Assembly (NCBI GenBank): GCA_964393335.1
Contig: CAYMTN010000070.1
Coordinates: forward strand, 1 to 22,293
Reading direction: 5' to 3'
Length of the DNA stretch: 22,293 bases
Source: CAYMTN01 sp964393335
GTDB taxonomy: Bacteria > Chloroflexota > Anaerolineae > Aggregatilineales > Aggregatilineaceae
In this document: one piece after another, positions 1-7,603 of the stretch
How positions within the stretch are numbered: the stretch's first letter is position 1
Layout of the letters: each line of letters opens with the position of its first letter
Made by a program: the position numbers and the translations under genes
Notes under the pieces: generated by a model
What the model saw: the letters and a program-made list of their open reading frames with translations, nothing else
Databases searched by the model: none
Told to the model about the DNA's origin: nothing

Positions 1-18
1 TAGCCGGTTTTCCGAGCG

Positions 19-46
19 GGACCATGAGCAACTTAGCTCATGATCC
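19..46. promoter_or_regulatory. Inverted repeat upstream of the first secreted-protein gene
   Basis: A perfect 7-bp stem (CATGAGC at 23-29 with GCTCATG at 36-42) closes a 6-nt loop, and the arms continue as GGA (19-21) and TCC (44-46) after a one-base mismatch. It lies just before the ribosome-binding site of the gene starting at 68. It could be an operator, a leader hairpin, or the end of a terminator of a gene left of the window. No T-run follows, so a simple intrinsic terminator is less likely. Confidence 0.35.
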
Positions 47-67
47 AGTCGTGTAGAGGAGGATACT

Positions 68-877
68 TTGAAACCAAAACACGCGCTACGAATTGCGCTC
101 ATCATGCTGATCGCCGTTACGGTTTTCGGCGCGCAGAGCACGGCATGGGCGTTTTACACAAACTTCGAGGCTTATGCCCTGGGCACGTCAGCCGAATCGC
201 TCGCGCTGTCCGGCGTCAGTCTGGCGTCTGGTTTTGCGCCCCATAGCTGGATCATCCAGATGAACACGGGCGACTATGTTTTGCTGAGCGGCAAGATTCT
301 CAAGCACACCGTATGTGACGCCGCACTGATCATGACGTTCGACAGCCCGCGAAGCGATCTCGGTTTTCTGTTCGGAACGGACCCATCAACCCTGGTCGTG
401 AAGGTTGACGGCTGGTTAGGTACGCCAGGGCCGGGGACGTTGGTGTTTGCGCATAGCTACTACGGCACCGACCTCGGATCGCCGGTTGGCATGCGCGAGG
501 GAGCCGTGTCGTTGAGCGGTACGGAATTCGATCACATTGTTCTTTACGCGCCCGGCGGCTGCCTGGCTATTGACGACTTTAGCGCGCCAGGGCTGGGCGG
601 CGGCCCAGGGCCGGACATGGTTCCGCTGCCAGAAACTGCTGCCGTTGGCACGTTTGTCGCCAGCACGCCAGCTTTCTGGACACCTGACCCAACTGCCGAC
701 ACGGGTGTCGTGTTTGAAGCAGGTAAGACGATCTGGGTGCTGGGCGTAGATGCCAGCGGCCACTACTACCAGGTAGTGCTTTCGGGCATTTATCTCTGGG
801 TCCCTGTGGAATCGATTGGGCCGAACTACGATGCGGTGTGGAACGGATCGCCTTTGCCAACCGCGATCGTGCACTGA
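68..877 (+). CDS. Secreted protein with lectin-like beta domain and C-terminal SH3-like domain
   Basis: The start is TTG at 68, chosen because AGAGGAGG (55-62) sits five bases upstream and the translation then opens with a signal peptide (Lys-rich tip, hydrophobic core, likely cleavage after residues 26-28, AWA-F). Residues about 30-175 form a beta-rich domain starting F-x-N-F-E-x-Y-x-L-G-T-S and ending in I-D-D-F, which resembles the carbohydrate-binding-like outer-surface domains of PEP-CTERM-type proteins. No PEP-CTERM tail is present. After a Gly/Pro linker, residues about 187-269 resemble bacterial SH3-like modules common in Chloroflexota secreted proteins. It lies 47 bp upstream of the next secreted-protein gene, so the two are probably one transcript. 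The function is likely binding at the cell surface or in the matrix; the ligand is unknown. Confidence 0.8.
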   Translation: MKPKHALRIALIMLIAVTVFGAQSTAWAFYTNFEAYALGTSAESLALSGVSLASGFAPHSWIIQMNTGDYVLLSGKILKHTVCDAALIMTFDSPRSDLGFLFGTDPSTLVVKVDGWLGTPGPGTLVFAHSYYGTDLGSPVGMREGAVSLSGTEFDHIVLYAPGGCLAIDDFSAPGLGGGPGPDMVPLPETAAVGTFVASTPAFWTPDPTADTGVVFEAGKTIWVLGVDASGHYYQVVLSGIYLWVPVESIGPNYDAVWNGSPLPTAIVH

Positions 878-924
878 GCAACGGGCGTTAGTTTGCACGT
901 ATTTATGTATCTGAGGAGATCGCT

Positions 925-3735
925 ATGAAACGGTCGTATTGGTCAAAAATCGCGCTGATTGTCACGATCATGGTGGCGCTGGCTGGAACCGCACGCGTGC
1001 CGGGCCGAGTCTCGCAGGCGCAGGGTGGCATCATAATCGACTACGAGTCCAGTGTATTGGGGTCGGCTGCACCAAACATTCCCCCGGCGGTCTATAATTT
1101 CACTGGCACGGCAGGCGATCTGATTGACGTGGACGTAAAAGGGCTGGATAATAGCCTGGAACCCGCCGTTGAACTGCTCGGCCCGGATGGACAGACGCTC
1201 GTCGGCAGCCAGCATCATCGCCTGGAAACCGACAGCTATAGCGCGCATATTGCACAGTTCCTGCCGCAGACGGGCGTTTATTCGCTGAAAGTCGGCGGAG
1301 CCAATGGTACAGCGGGAGAGTTTGTGCTTCGACTGCGCGGGCGCGGCCCGGTCACCAGCACGACGCTGGTCTACGGACAGCCGGTACCTGTGAACATTCC
1401 CATGAATGCTGCGCCGCAGTACTACACGTTTGAGGCACAAAACTGCCCAACCACATTGACCGTAACCAACCAGTCTGACGGTTTTCCGTACACCTTCCCC
1501 TTCGTGGTCAAGGTACGCAACCAGCAGGGCCGAGATATCGCGCTGTTACGTGGCGGGGATGCCCAGGAAGACCGGGTGACGGTCGCGCCGCTGAGCGGTT
1601 GGTATGAAGTCGAAGTACTATCAGACGATCCGGCGGTGCAGGGAACGATCTCGCTGCTGGTATCGTGTGCGGAGGGCGCTCCCGGCTGTGCGCCGGAGAG
1701 TGGCGCGGGCGGTGAATCACTCACGACCGAGTGCCCGGCTTGCCCGGCCTGTTTCCCCGATTGGGTGCCCGGCGAACCCGGCGACGAACCGGTCTGCCCC
1801 GCCATGAACCTGGTCATGGAAACTGAAGTGGGGGCGGTAATCCTGCGCTGGGACGCCGTTCCCGGTGCCGAACACTACTGGGTTCACGTGTATGAGGAAC
1901 GCGCCGATGCGGAGATTCACCTGGGGTCAGTCGAAGTGCCGGGTGACACGCTCGTCTATCATTTCGGCCTGCCAGACATCGTCCCGGACGTTCAGGGGTA
2001 TCGTTTTTTGGTCGAAACGCGCCTGGGCGAAGGGGCGTCCTGCCAGGACGACATCACGCTCATGTTCGGTGAGATCGAGCACGTATGCGAGGACTTCAAC
2101 CTGACCTTGAGCGCGACGGGCGTCCCCGAACCGACGTTCACTATGGATTGGGACGACTATCCGGGCGCGGACGGGTACGACATCTCGTGGCGCTTCACAT
2201 CACTCGACGAGAGCGAAACATATGCGATGGCCGGTGGTTATATTCACGAGACGACCCTGACCCAACACCTGCCTGCTATCGAGCCAATGACCGGGCTTCT
2301 GTCGGCTCGGGTGGGCGTGCAGGTTGGCGGCGAAGTGATCTGCGAGGCTGAAAACAGCCTGGCACTCCTGCCACAGCAGCAGCCTGTTTGCCCGGATATG
2401 AATCCCACCTGGGCGGTGATCGATCCCGCAGTGAACAGCGGGACGATGAGTTGGAACGCCGTGCCCGGCGCGGATCGTTACGTCATTCACTGGTACGGAC
2501 TCAACGAGAGCGGCGAGAGTTCCTTCGGCGAACTCAGCGCGCCGGGTGATTCGCCGTTTTACACGTTCGACCACATGCCGGTCGGTTTTTCCGGCTTCCG
2601 GTTTGTGATCGAGGCCATCAGCCCGGATGGCAGGGTCATCTGCCAGGGCGAACTCCTGATCGAGGGTGTCCAGCAACCAGACATCACATGTGAAGCATTC
2701 ACCGCCGGTGTGACGAACCACACAGGCAGCGCCGTCACCTTTGAATGGTCAGACTATCCCGGTGTGGATTGGTTCAGTTTCTACATCGTGACTGAAACGG
2801 GCGAGCTGGTCCCCGGTTATCCGGTGCTTCTGAGTTCGATCCAGCACCGCGTTGACATTGACTGGTTGCCGCCCGGTACGTATACGTTCGGGATCGGCCC
2901 CTGGTCCGAAACAGAGGGGGTGATCTGTCTGCGAACGGTCGCGGTCGTGATTGCGGGCGAGCAACAACAAGCGGATGGCGCTCCGTGCCAGGTTCACACC
3001 GATCGCCAGGATGTGCGCGTGCACGTTGGTCCGGGCCGCAACCGCAGCGTTTTCACCTTCTTGCCCCCTGGAACGAACTTCACCGTGATTGGGCAAGCGC
3101 TGGACAGCGACGGTAATGTGTGGTGGCAGATCGACAAAACGCAGATACCCGGCCACGAGGCCGCTCACAGCCTGTGGGTAGCGGCGAGCGATGTCATGGC
3201 AGATGGTAACTGTAGCCAGGTGCAGCAAGCCGAAGTGCCGCCGATTATCCCAGGCGCGCCAGCCCTGCCACAAGCAGGCTGGGGAGCCTGTGGGTCGTGC
3301 GATACGTGCGGTCATCCCGCCAACGAATGTGTTACGTCGCCGGAAGGGGTGTGTCTGTGGGACCCAACCACCTGCCTGAGCGGGCAAGTACCCGGCGAGG
3401 TGCCACCCCAGCAAGGCGGCGGTTGCTTCCTGATCTATACGGCAGCGAATCCGTCCTACGGCGGGTCCGTGTCGCTGCTCACCGCGCCGAACTGCGCGGT
3501 AGGCGCGAGCATCATCGGGCCGGGAGACGGCGCGCTCAGCGGCATGACGCTGCAACTGAACGGCTACACCGCCGGTACGGTCGTGCAGGTTCAGGCTAAC
3601 CCGGATACCGGCTATCCTCACTACTGCACGTTTGCGAGCTGGTCGGGTTGCGGCGCTGGCGGAAGTGCGAATCCCACGTCGTTCACAGTCGGCGGCAGTT
3701 GTACGATCACCGCTAACTTTAACTGCCAGCAGTAA
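925..3735 (+). CDS. Large secreted multi-domain protein: PPC-like, Fn3-like repeats, SH3, Cys-rich and InlB-type repeat
   Basis: The ATG at 925 is preceded by GAGGAG (913-918). A signal peptide spans about residues 1-33. Two PPC-like beta-sandwiches follow (about 38-140 and 145-250; Y-x-F-x-G-x-A-G-D motif in the first), then four Fn3-like repeats of about 100 residues starting near 291, 388, 489 and 589. Each repeat opens with C-x-x-[MF] and contains W-[DNS]-x-[VY]-P-G-[AV]-[ED]. An SH3-like domain (about 687-770), a Cys-rich patch near 788-825 with a C-G-S-C-D-T-C-G core, and a C-terminal domain resembling divergent InlB B-repeats (about 833-936, ending N-F-N-C) complete it. No catalytic motif is visible. 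It looks like an exported adhesin or binding protein stabilised by disulfides. It lacks an obvious LPXTG or other anchor, so it is probably released or held non-covalently. Confidence 0.88.
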   Translation: MKRSYWSKIALIVTIMVALAGTARVPGRVSQAQGGIIIDYESSVLGSAAPNIPPAVYNFTGTAGDLIDVDVKGLDNSLEPAVELLGPDGQTLVGSQHHRLETDSYSAHIAQFLPQTGVYSLKVGGANGTAGEFVLRLRGRGPVTSTTLVYGQPVPVNIPMNAAPQYYTFEAQNCPTTLTVTNQSDGFPYTFPFVVKVRNQQGRDIALLRGGDAQEDRVTVAPLSGWYEVEVLSDDPAVQGTISLLVSCAEGAPGCAPESGAGGESLTTECPACPACFPDWVPGEPGDEPVCPAMNLVMETEVGAVILRWDAVPGAEHYWVHVYEERADAEIHLGSVEVPGDTLVYHFGLPDIVPDVQGYRFLVETRLGEGASCQDDITLMFGEIEHVCEDFNLTLSATGVPEPTFTMDWDDYPGADGYDISWRFTSLDESETYAMAGGYIHETTLTQHLPAIEPMTGLLSARVGVQVGGEVICEAENSLALLPQQQPVCPDMNPTWAVIDPAVNSGTMSWNAVPGADRYVIHWYGLNESGESSFGELSAPGDSPFYTFDHMPVGFSGFRFVIEAISPDGRVICQGELLIEGVQQPDITCEAFTAGVTNHTGSAVTFEWSDYPGVDWFSFYIVTETGELVPGYPVLLSSIQHRVDIDWLPPGTYTFGIGPWSETEGVICLRTVAVVIAGEQQQADGAPCQVHTDRQDVRVHVGPGRNRSVFTFLPPGTNFTVIGQALDSDGNVWWQIDKTQIPGHEAAHSLWVAASDVMADGNCSQVQQAEVPPIIPGAPALPQAGWGACGSCDTCGHPANECVTSPEGVCLWDPTTCLSGQVPGEVPPQQGGGCFLIYTAANPSYGGSVSLLTAPNCAVGASIIGPGDGALSGMTLQLNGYTAGTVVQVQANPDTGYPHYCTFASWSGCGAGGSANPTSFTVGGSCTITANFNCQQ

Positions 3736-3777
3736 CACGTCGGGCCGGGATGCCTGGCTCACTATCCGTCTATAAGA

Positions 3778-3811
3778 GCGGGTGCCTCGTCACCATCGAC
3801 GGGGCACCCGC
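3778..3811. terminator. Strong hairpin between convergent genes
   Basis: Arms 3778-3791 and 3798-3811 pair over 14 bp with one G-T wobble and a 6-nt loop (ACCATC); the stem is very GC-rich. It lies 42 bp after the stop of the secreted-protein gene and 54 bp from the stop of the GH53 gene on the other strand. There is no clear T-run on either side, so it may act as a bidirectional terminator or a 3'-end stabilising stem rather than a textbook intrinsic terminator. Confidence 0.6.
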
Positions 3812-3865
3812 TGTGCTGGCTGGAGTCGAAGAGTCGCCGGGCGAACCCGATCCCTACAGCCCGAT

Positions 3866-5008
3866 CTATCCCGGCAGTTCGTAGTCGTAGCTCAGAAACT
3901 CGATGCCTTCAAGCACATTATTCTGATGATGAAAATCGAAAAACGTCGCGTTTTCCCAGTGCGAACCCTGGCCCCACAAGGTGTAACACGGGGTTGAAAT
4001 CCAGGCGGGTTCCCAATAGACGATCCCTAAGCCGCCGTTGGACAGCACTGCCTGCGTCAGATCGATGAGAAAGTGTTTTTGCCCCTCTGGTGTTGCGGGG
4101 TAATCGGGCAGCAGAAAATCATCTCCGAGAATGTTGCCGGCGGTTTCATCGACCGCGTCAAACGTCCAGGGATAGGCCGTTTCGGCGATCATCACGTCTT
4201 TCTCGAACTTTTCACGCAGCCTGTTAACGAGTCGCCCGGTCGCACTAATCCCGAAATTAGACCAGCCTGGATAATAGGAAATGCCGATGATATCAAAATC
4301 CGTTACCCCGGCCCGCACGGCGGCTAACAACCAGCCTTCAACGTTTTCCGGTTGGGCGATATGCAACATCACCTGAGGATTGGTGGCTGCCTGTGCGCCC
4401 GCAGCCCGCACAGCCTGGATTCCGGCATTGATCAGCCTGGCATTACGATCCCAGTGGATCGGATACCCGGCCTCGTTCTCTCCGCGCAGGATTTCCGAGT
4501 TGACCTCGTTGCCCACCTGAACGATATCGGGCATCAGGTTTTCCTGGTCGAGCTGCGTCAGCACGTCAAACGTATAGTCGTACAGGGTTTGCGCCAAAAC
4601 ATCCACGTCGGTGATGTTTGCCCAGGCAGCCGGGATGATCTGCTTGCTTGGATCCGCCCATGTGTCGGAATAATGAAAATCGAGCAGCACCGCCATCCCG
4701 TGCGCTTTGGCCCGCGAGATGGTTTTTTTCACATCCGGCAGCGTGCTGTAGTCTGTCCAGGTTGGCGCGTGCCACAAACGAACGCGCACGAGATCGGCCC
4801 CATAGTCGCTGAAGATTTGAAATGGATCGGTCACTTCACCGTTAACGCGGTATTCGCCGCCGCAGTCCTCCATCTCGTTCACATACGAGAGGTCCACACC
4901 CAGGTAATACGGCAACCTGTCGGGTCCGCCGGCCTGCGCGCCGATCCCGCTGACAGGTATGGTTACCAGTATCACCAGCCCAATTCGCCACAGGTTACGC
5001 AGTATCAT
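3866..5008 (-). CDS. Secreted GH53 endo-beta-1,4-galactanase (arabinogalactan-type)
   Basis: The enzyme should hydrolyse beta-1,4-galactan side chains of pectin (type I arabinogalactan) outside the cell. The open frame extends to 5128, but the start is placed at ATG 5008: it gives a signal peptide (residues 1-24), avoids overlap with the upstream gene, and has AAAGGCGG a short way upstream. GH53 hallmarks are visible: G-V-D-L-S-Y-V-N-E-M near residue 36, V-R-L-W-H-A-P, D-F-H-Y-S-D-x-W-A-D-P, the acid/base Glu168 in V-G-N-E-V, and the nucleophile Glu276 in I-A-E-T-A-Y-P-W. At 380 residues it is the usual family size, a single catalytic domain without a carbohydrate-binding module. It lies 88 bp downstream of the sugar kinase and is probably co-transcribed with it. 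Confidence 0.93.
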   Translation of the reverse strand: MILRNLWRIGLVILVTIPVSGIGAQAGGPDRLPYYLGVDLSYVNEMEDCGGEYRVNGEVTDPFQIFSDYGADLVRVRLWHAPTWTDYSTLPDVKKTISRAKAHGMAVLLDFHYSDTWADPSKQIIPAAWANITDVDVLAQTLYDYTFDVLTQLDQENLMPDIVQVGNEVNSEILRGENEAGYPIHWDRNARLINAGIQAVRAAGAQAATNPQVMLHIAQPENVEGWLLAAVRAGVTDFDIIGISYYPGWSNFGISATGRLVNRLREKFEKDVMIAETAYPWTFDAVDETAGNILGDDFLLPDYPATPEGQKHFLIDLTQAVLSNGGLGIVYWEPAWISTPCYTLWGQGSHWENATFFDFHHQNNVLEGIEFLSYDYELPG

Positions 5009-5096
5009 AACGCGTTCCGCCTTTCTACACGCTTCCCGTCTGCGCGACATGACTCGATCCGGCGCGCACCCCGTGCGATCCTGCGAGCGAGTGGCG

Positions 5097-6131
5097 TCAG
5101 CGCGAAACGCGCCCGGACACATCCCCACTCATCAGTTTTTCGACTTCCGCGACAGTCACCCGGTTCACATCGCCAAAGATGGAATGTTTGAGGCACGAGG
5201 CGGCTACCGCAAAATCCAGCGCTTTTTGTTTGTCGTCGTAGGTGTTCAAGCCGTAGATCAGCCCGCCCATGAACGAATCGCCGCCGCCCACGCGGTCGAC
5301 AATGTGCGTGATGTCGAACCGGGGACCGGTATAAAATGCGCCGTTGTGCCACAACACCGCCGACCACTCGTTGTGACTGGCAGAGACTGAGCCGCGCAGC
5401 GTGATGGCGATGGTTTTCAGGTTGGGGAACTGCTTGTTGAGTTCCTGGGTGACGTATCGGTATTTGTCGGCTTCAACTTTCCCGGCAGTGACGTCGGTTT
5501 CGGGTGCACGGATGCCGAATACCTTGTCCGCATCTTCCTCATTTCCGATGGCGACATCGCAATACCACACCAACTCCGGCATGACCTCGCCGGGTTGTTT
5601 GCCCCACTTCCACAGCTTTTTGCGATAATTCAGATCGCAGGAGACGGTCAGACCCATATCTTTAGCGGTTTTGACCGCCTCCAGGCACACTGCGGCGGTG
5701 CCTGCCGAGATGGCCGGCGTGATGCCGGTCCAGTGGAACCAGCCCGCCCCGGCAAACACGGCATTCCAGTCGATCATGCCCGGTTCGATAGTCGAGATCG
5801 ACGCGTGAGCACGGTCGTAAATGACCTTGCTGCCGCGCTGCATCGATCCCATTTCCAGAAAATAGATGCCGAGCCGTTCGCCGCCGCGCAAGATGTGGTT
5901 TGCACCAACGTTCAGCCCACGCAGAAACATGATAACCGCATCGCCCAGATCATTTTCCGGCAGGCGCGTGACAAACTCGACCGGCAGGCCAAAGTTCGCC
6001 AGCGACACGGCGACATTTGCCTCGCCGCCGCCATAGACGACATCAAATGACTGCGCCTGGCCGAACCGTTGGTAGCCCGGCGGTGAAAGGCGCATCATGA
6101 TTTCACCGAACGTTACACATGTTTTGGCCAT
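5097..6131 (-). CDS. kdgK: PfkB-family sugar kinase, 2-keto-3-deoxygluconate kinase type
   Basis: A cytoplasmic ribokinase/PfkB-fold kinase that most resembles KDG kinases, which phosphorylate 2-keto-3-deoxygluconate in uronate and pectin breakdown. The start is ATG 6131 with GGAGGAAGG just upstream. Visible signatures are T-F-G-E-I-M-M-R-L-S-P near the N-terminus, Y-G-G-G-E-A-N-V-A-V-S-L (PfkB motif 1, residues 33-44), D-L-N-Y-R in the centre and G-G-G-D-S-F near 282-287 with the catalytic base Asp285. At 344 residues it has the expected length. It is the first gene of a two-gene unit with the GH53 galactanase. Galactose itself is not a KDG-kinase substrate, so either the pair serves mixed pectin use or the substrate differs (another 2-keto-3-deoxy acid or hexose). 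Family call firm, substrate moderate. Confidence 0.85.
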   Translation of the reverse strand: MAKTCVTFGEIMMRLSPPGYQRFGQAQSFDVVYGGGEANVAVSLANFGLPVEFVTRLPENDLGDAVIMFLRGLNVGANHILRGGERLGIYFLEMGSMQRGSKVIYDRAHASISTIEPGMIDWNAVFAGAGWFHWTGITPAISAGTAAVCLEAVKTAKDMGLTVSCDLNYRKKLWKWGKQPGEVMPELVWYCDVAIGNEEDADKVFGIRAPETDVTAGKVEADKYRYVTQELNKQFPNLKTIAITLRGSVSASHNEWSAVLWHNGAFYTGPRFDITHIVDRVGGGDSFMGGLIYGLNTYDDKQKALDFAVAASCLKHSIFGDVNRVTVAEVEKLMSGDVSGRVSR

Positions 6132-6144
6132 TTACCTTCCTCCA

Positions 6145-6554
6145 TCAGGTTCGCTGCGCGCGTTTGGATACCCATTCTTCGCGCAAGATGCCATAGAGTA
6201 GCATATCGTGGCGCTGCCCTTCGCGCTGCACAGCCTGGCGGATGACACCCTTACGCTGGAAACCGGCACGCTCATAGGCGCGAATAGCGCGGTCGTTCTT
6301 AACACTGTCAGGCTGACCCGGTACAGGTTCAACTCGTTGAAGGTGTAATTCAGGATCAGGTACAGCGCGTCGCTGCCAAACCCTGCCGGCATGGGTGATA
6401 GTGTATCCCTGGCCAAGCCCGTCCGACAACATGCGGGGTACTCCTTCTGGGAAGAATACCGCTGGCGAATTTTATTCGATAACCAGAGGTGCATCATCGG
6501 AAGGTGTAAATCGATCTCTCCAACCTCATGAACTTCATTTTCTTCACTATGCAA
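6145..6554 (-). pseudogene. Frameshifted GNAT (RimJ/RimL-type) acetyltransferase remnant
   Basis: Two minus-strand frames together give the pieces of one GNAT acetyltransferase. The upstream frame carries V-G-E-I-D-L and then G-F-G-S-D-A-L-Y-L-I-L-N-Y-T-F-N-E-L-N-L-Y-R-V-S-L-T-V. The downstream frame carries N-D-R-A-I-R-A-Y-E-R-A-G-F and ends L-Y-G-I-L-R-E-E-W, the usual C-terminus of the family. The switch lies near 6300. A further shift near 6410 is suggested because the L-G-Q-G-Y-T acetyl-CoA loop is in a different frame from the following helix. The 5' part around 6480-6554 matches poorly and may also be damaged. It lies 13 bp downstream of nothing intact and next to the kdgK start, so it is a decayed neighbour. 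Consensus errors would also produce this pattern. Confidence 0.7.
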
Positions 6555-6792
6555 CCTTCTACAAGAAGGATACGCTCAAACCGCGTGCCGCTGCTTGAAT
6601 CCGTTTTTTCGGGGTAGTAGCCATATCATTTAAAGGGGAAACACTCAGAACAGCTCATCTATTTATTGTTTAGCTAATGTGAATTCTGTTTCGGTATTAA
6701 TTGTAGTAGAATTACCGTAATCCATTGAAGTCTTCGTCGCTGTGGCGAAAACATCATTGGTGCGTTGTTCCGCCGACCATACTTTCCTTTGA
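6555..6792. other. AT-richer stretch with no recognisable gene
   Basis: No coding sequence, repeat or RNA structure could be supported here. The bases from about 6600 to 6760 are visibly richer in A/T than the flanking genes. A short minus-strand frame (6663-6890, 75 codons) has no family resemblance and overlaps the better supported plus-strand remnant, so it is not called. The stretch looks like decayed or inserted DNA between two pseudogenes. Confidence 0.4.
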
Positions 6793-7507
6793 AAGGATAG
6801 CCCGGCTTTTTTGTGTTTCCGTATGGTCTGGAAGAGGACCCAGCACATCTCCGGGGATGCGTTGGATGTGAATCCTTGGTCGTGGATCACGCCTGCGGGG
6901 TTGAACTACCTTGTAGAGGACCGGGAGAAAATCTACAGCGGGACCTCATTTTACGATCTACCGTATTTGACAGTTGAGTAGAAAAATCTGATCAACTGCG
7001 CCCTGGCAAAGCAGTCGCTGACATACATCGTTCAATGGAGCGCCGAATTTTGACGGTGTAACATCCGAGACGGCACACCCGCAGATTTTACAGGTGCAGT
7101 GGGTTTCCCAGATGGACAGCGCCGGATGCGGCAGTAACGATTGCGGCGATGCGCTGATGGTATTGCGGTCACCCCTTGCCCGTGAGGGTGTGTTTCATGA
7201 ATTGCAGGGCAAAACGGGGGAGGCTGACCCGGTTAACCTCGCGGATGAATTCCATTTGACTCTGGAAAAAGAGGCGGCAGCAATGGACCGGCTGCCTGAG
7301 TTGATCGATCAGAACAAGCCTGTGGTCGTCGCCGTCGAGTACAATTATCTCATATCTTGTTAGCGGAATTGACCAGGGGCTGTATTGGTTGTGGGCTACA
7401 CAAGCGAGGAGTCTTTCGTCTACGATCCGCTGTGGTCACCTGCGCAGCGCGTGGGAAGGGCGGCGCTTTTCTACCGATGCAGCGAGAAACACTCCAAAAT
7501 GCTATGA
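6793..7507 (+). pseudogene. Broken peptidase gene: M15-like segment followed by C39-like cysteine peptidase domain
   Basis: Coherent protein pieces lie in successive plus-strand frames. At 6793-6981 a segment contains Q-H-I-S-G-D-A-L-D-V, which fits the H-x-x-G-x-A-x-D zinc motif of M15-type peptidoglycan peptidases (weak), and it ends at a TAG. At about 7022-7363 another frame reads S-F-N-G-A-P-N-F-D-G and then V-S-Q-M-D-S-A-G-C-G-S-N-D-C-G-D-A, the catalytic Cys region of C39-like peptidases, then P-V-V-V-A-V-E-Y. It shifts near 7350 (S-G-I-D-Q-G-L-Y-W-L) and again near 7390 to V-V-G-Y-T-S-E-E-S-F-V-Y-D-P-L-W, the C39 His/Asp region, ending at TGA 7505-7507. At least three frameshifts make it inactive as it stands. 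It lies about 100 bp upstream of the giant conflict-type gene. Confidence 0.6.
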
Positions 7508-7603
7508 TTCTCCCATCAACCGTGCTTCACAAAATGTAGAATTTCGACTGAGATTGGCTGCGCCTGGTGTGACGATCAAACTACTGGGGATGAGGAAATC
7601 AAC

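Noticed and set aside
416..898. Long minus-strand open frame opposite the first secreted protein
   Set aside because: It is antisense to a gene with a signal peptide and good ribosome-binding site. Its own translation is Arg/His/Trp-rich without any family motif, typical of a shadow frame in GC-rich DNA.
2749..3762. 337-codon minus-strand frame opposite the Fn3-like protein
   Set aside because: It is fully antisense to a well supported secreted protein and has a random-looking Arg/Ala/His-rich composition without domains.
5008..5128. N-terminal extension of the GH53 gene to ATG 5128
   Set aside because: The extra 40 residues are Arg-rich, would bury the signal peptide and would overlap the kdgK 3' end; ATG 5008 is the better start.
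4352..5191. 279-codon plus-strand frame opposite the GH53 gene
   Set aside because: The opposite strand carries clear GH53 catalytic motifs; this frame is Arg/His/Val-rich noise.
6663..6890. 75-codon minus-strand frame in the AT-richer stretch
   Set aside because: It has no ribosome-binding site or family motif and overlaps the plus-strand remnant bearing the H-x-x-G-x-A-x-D segment.
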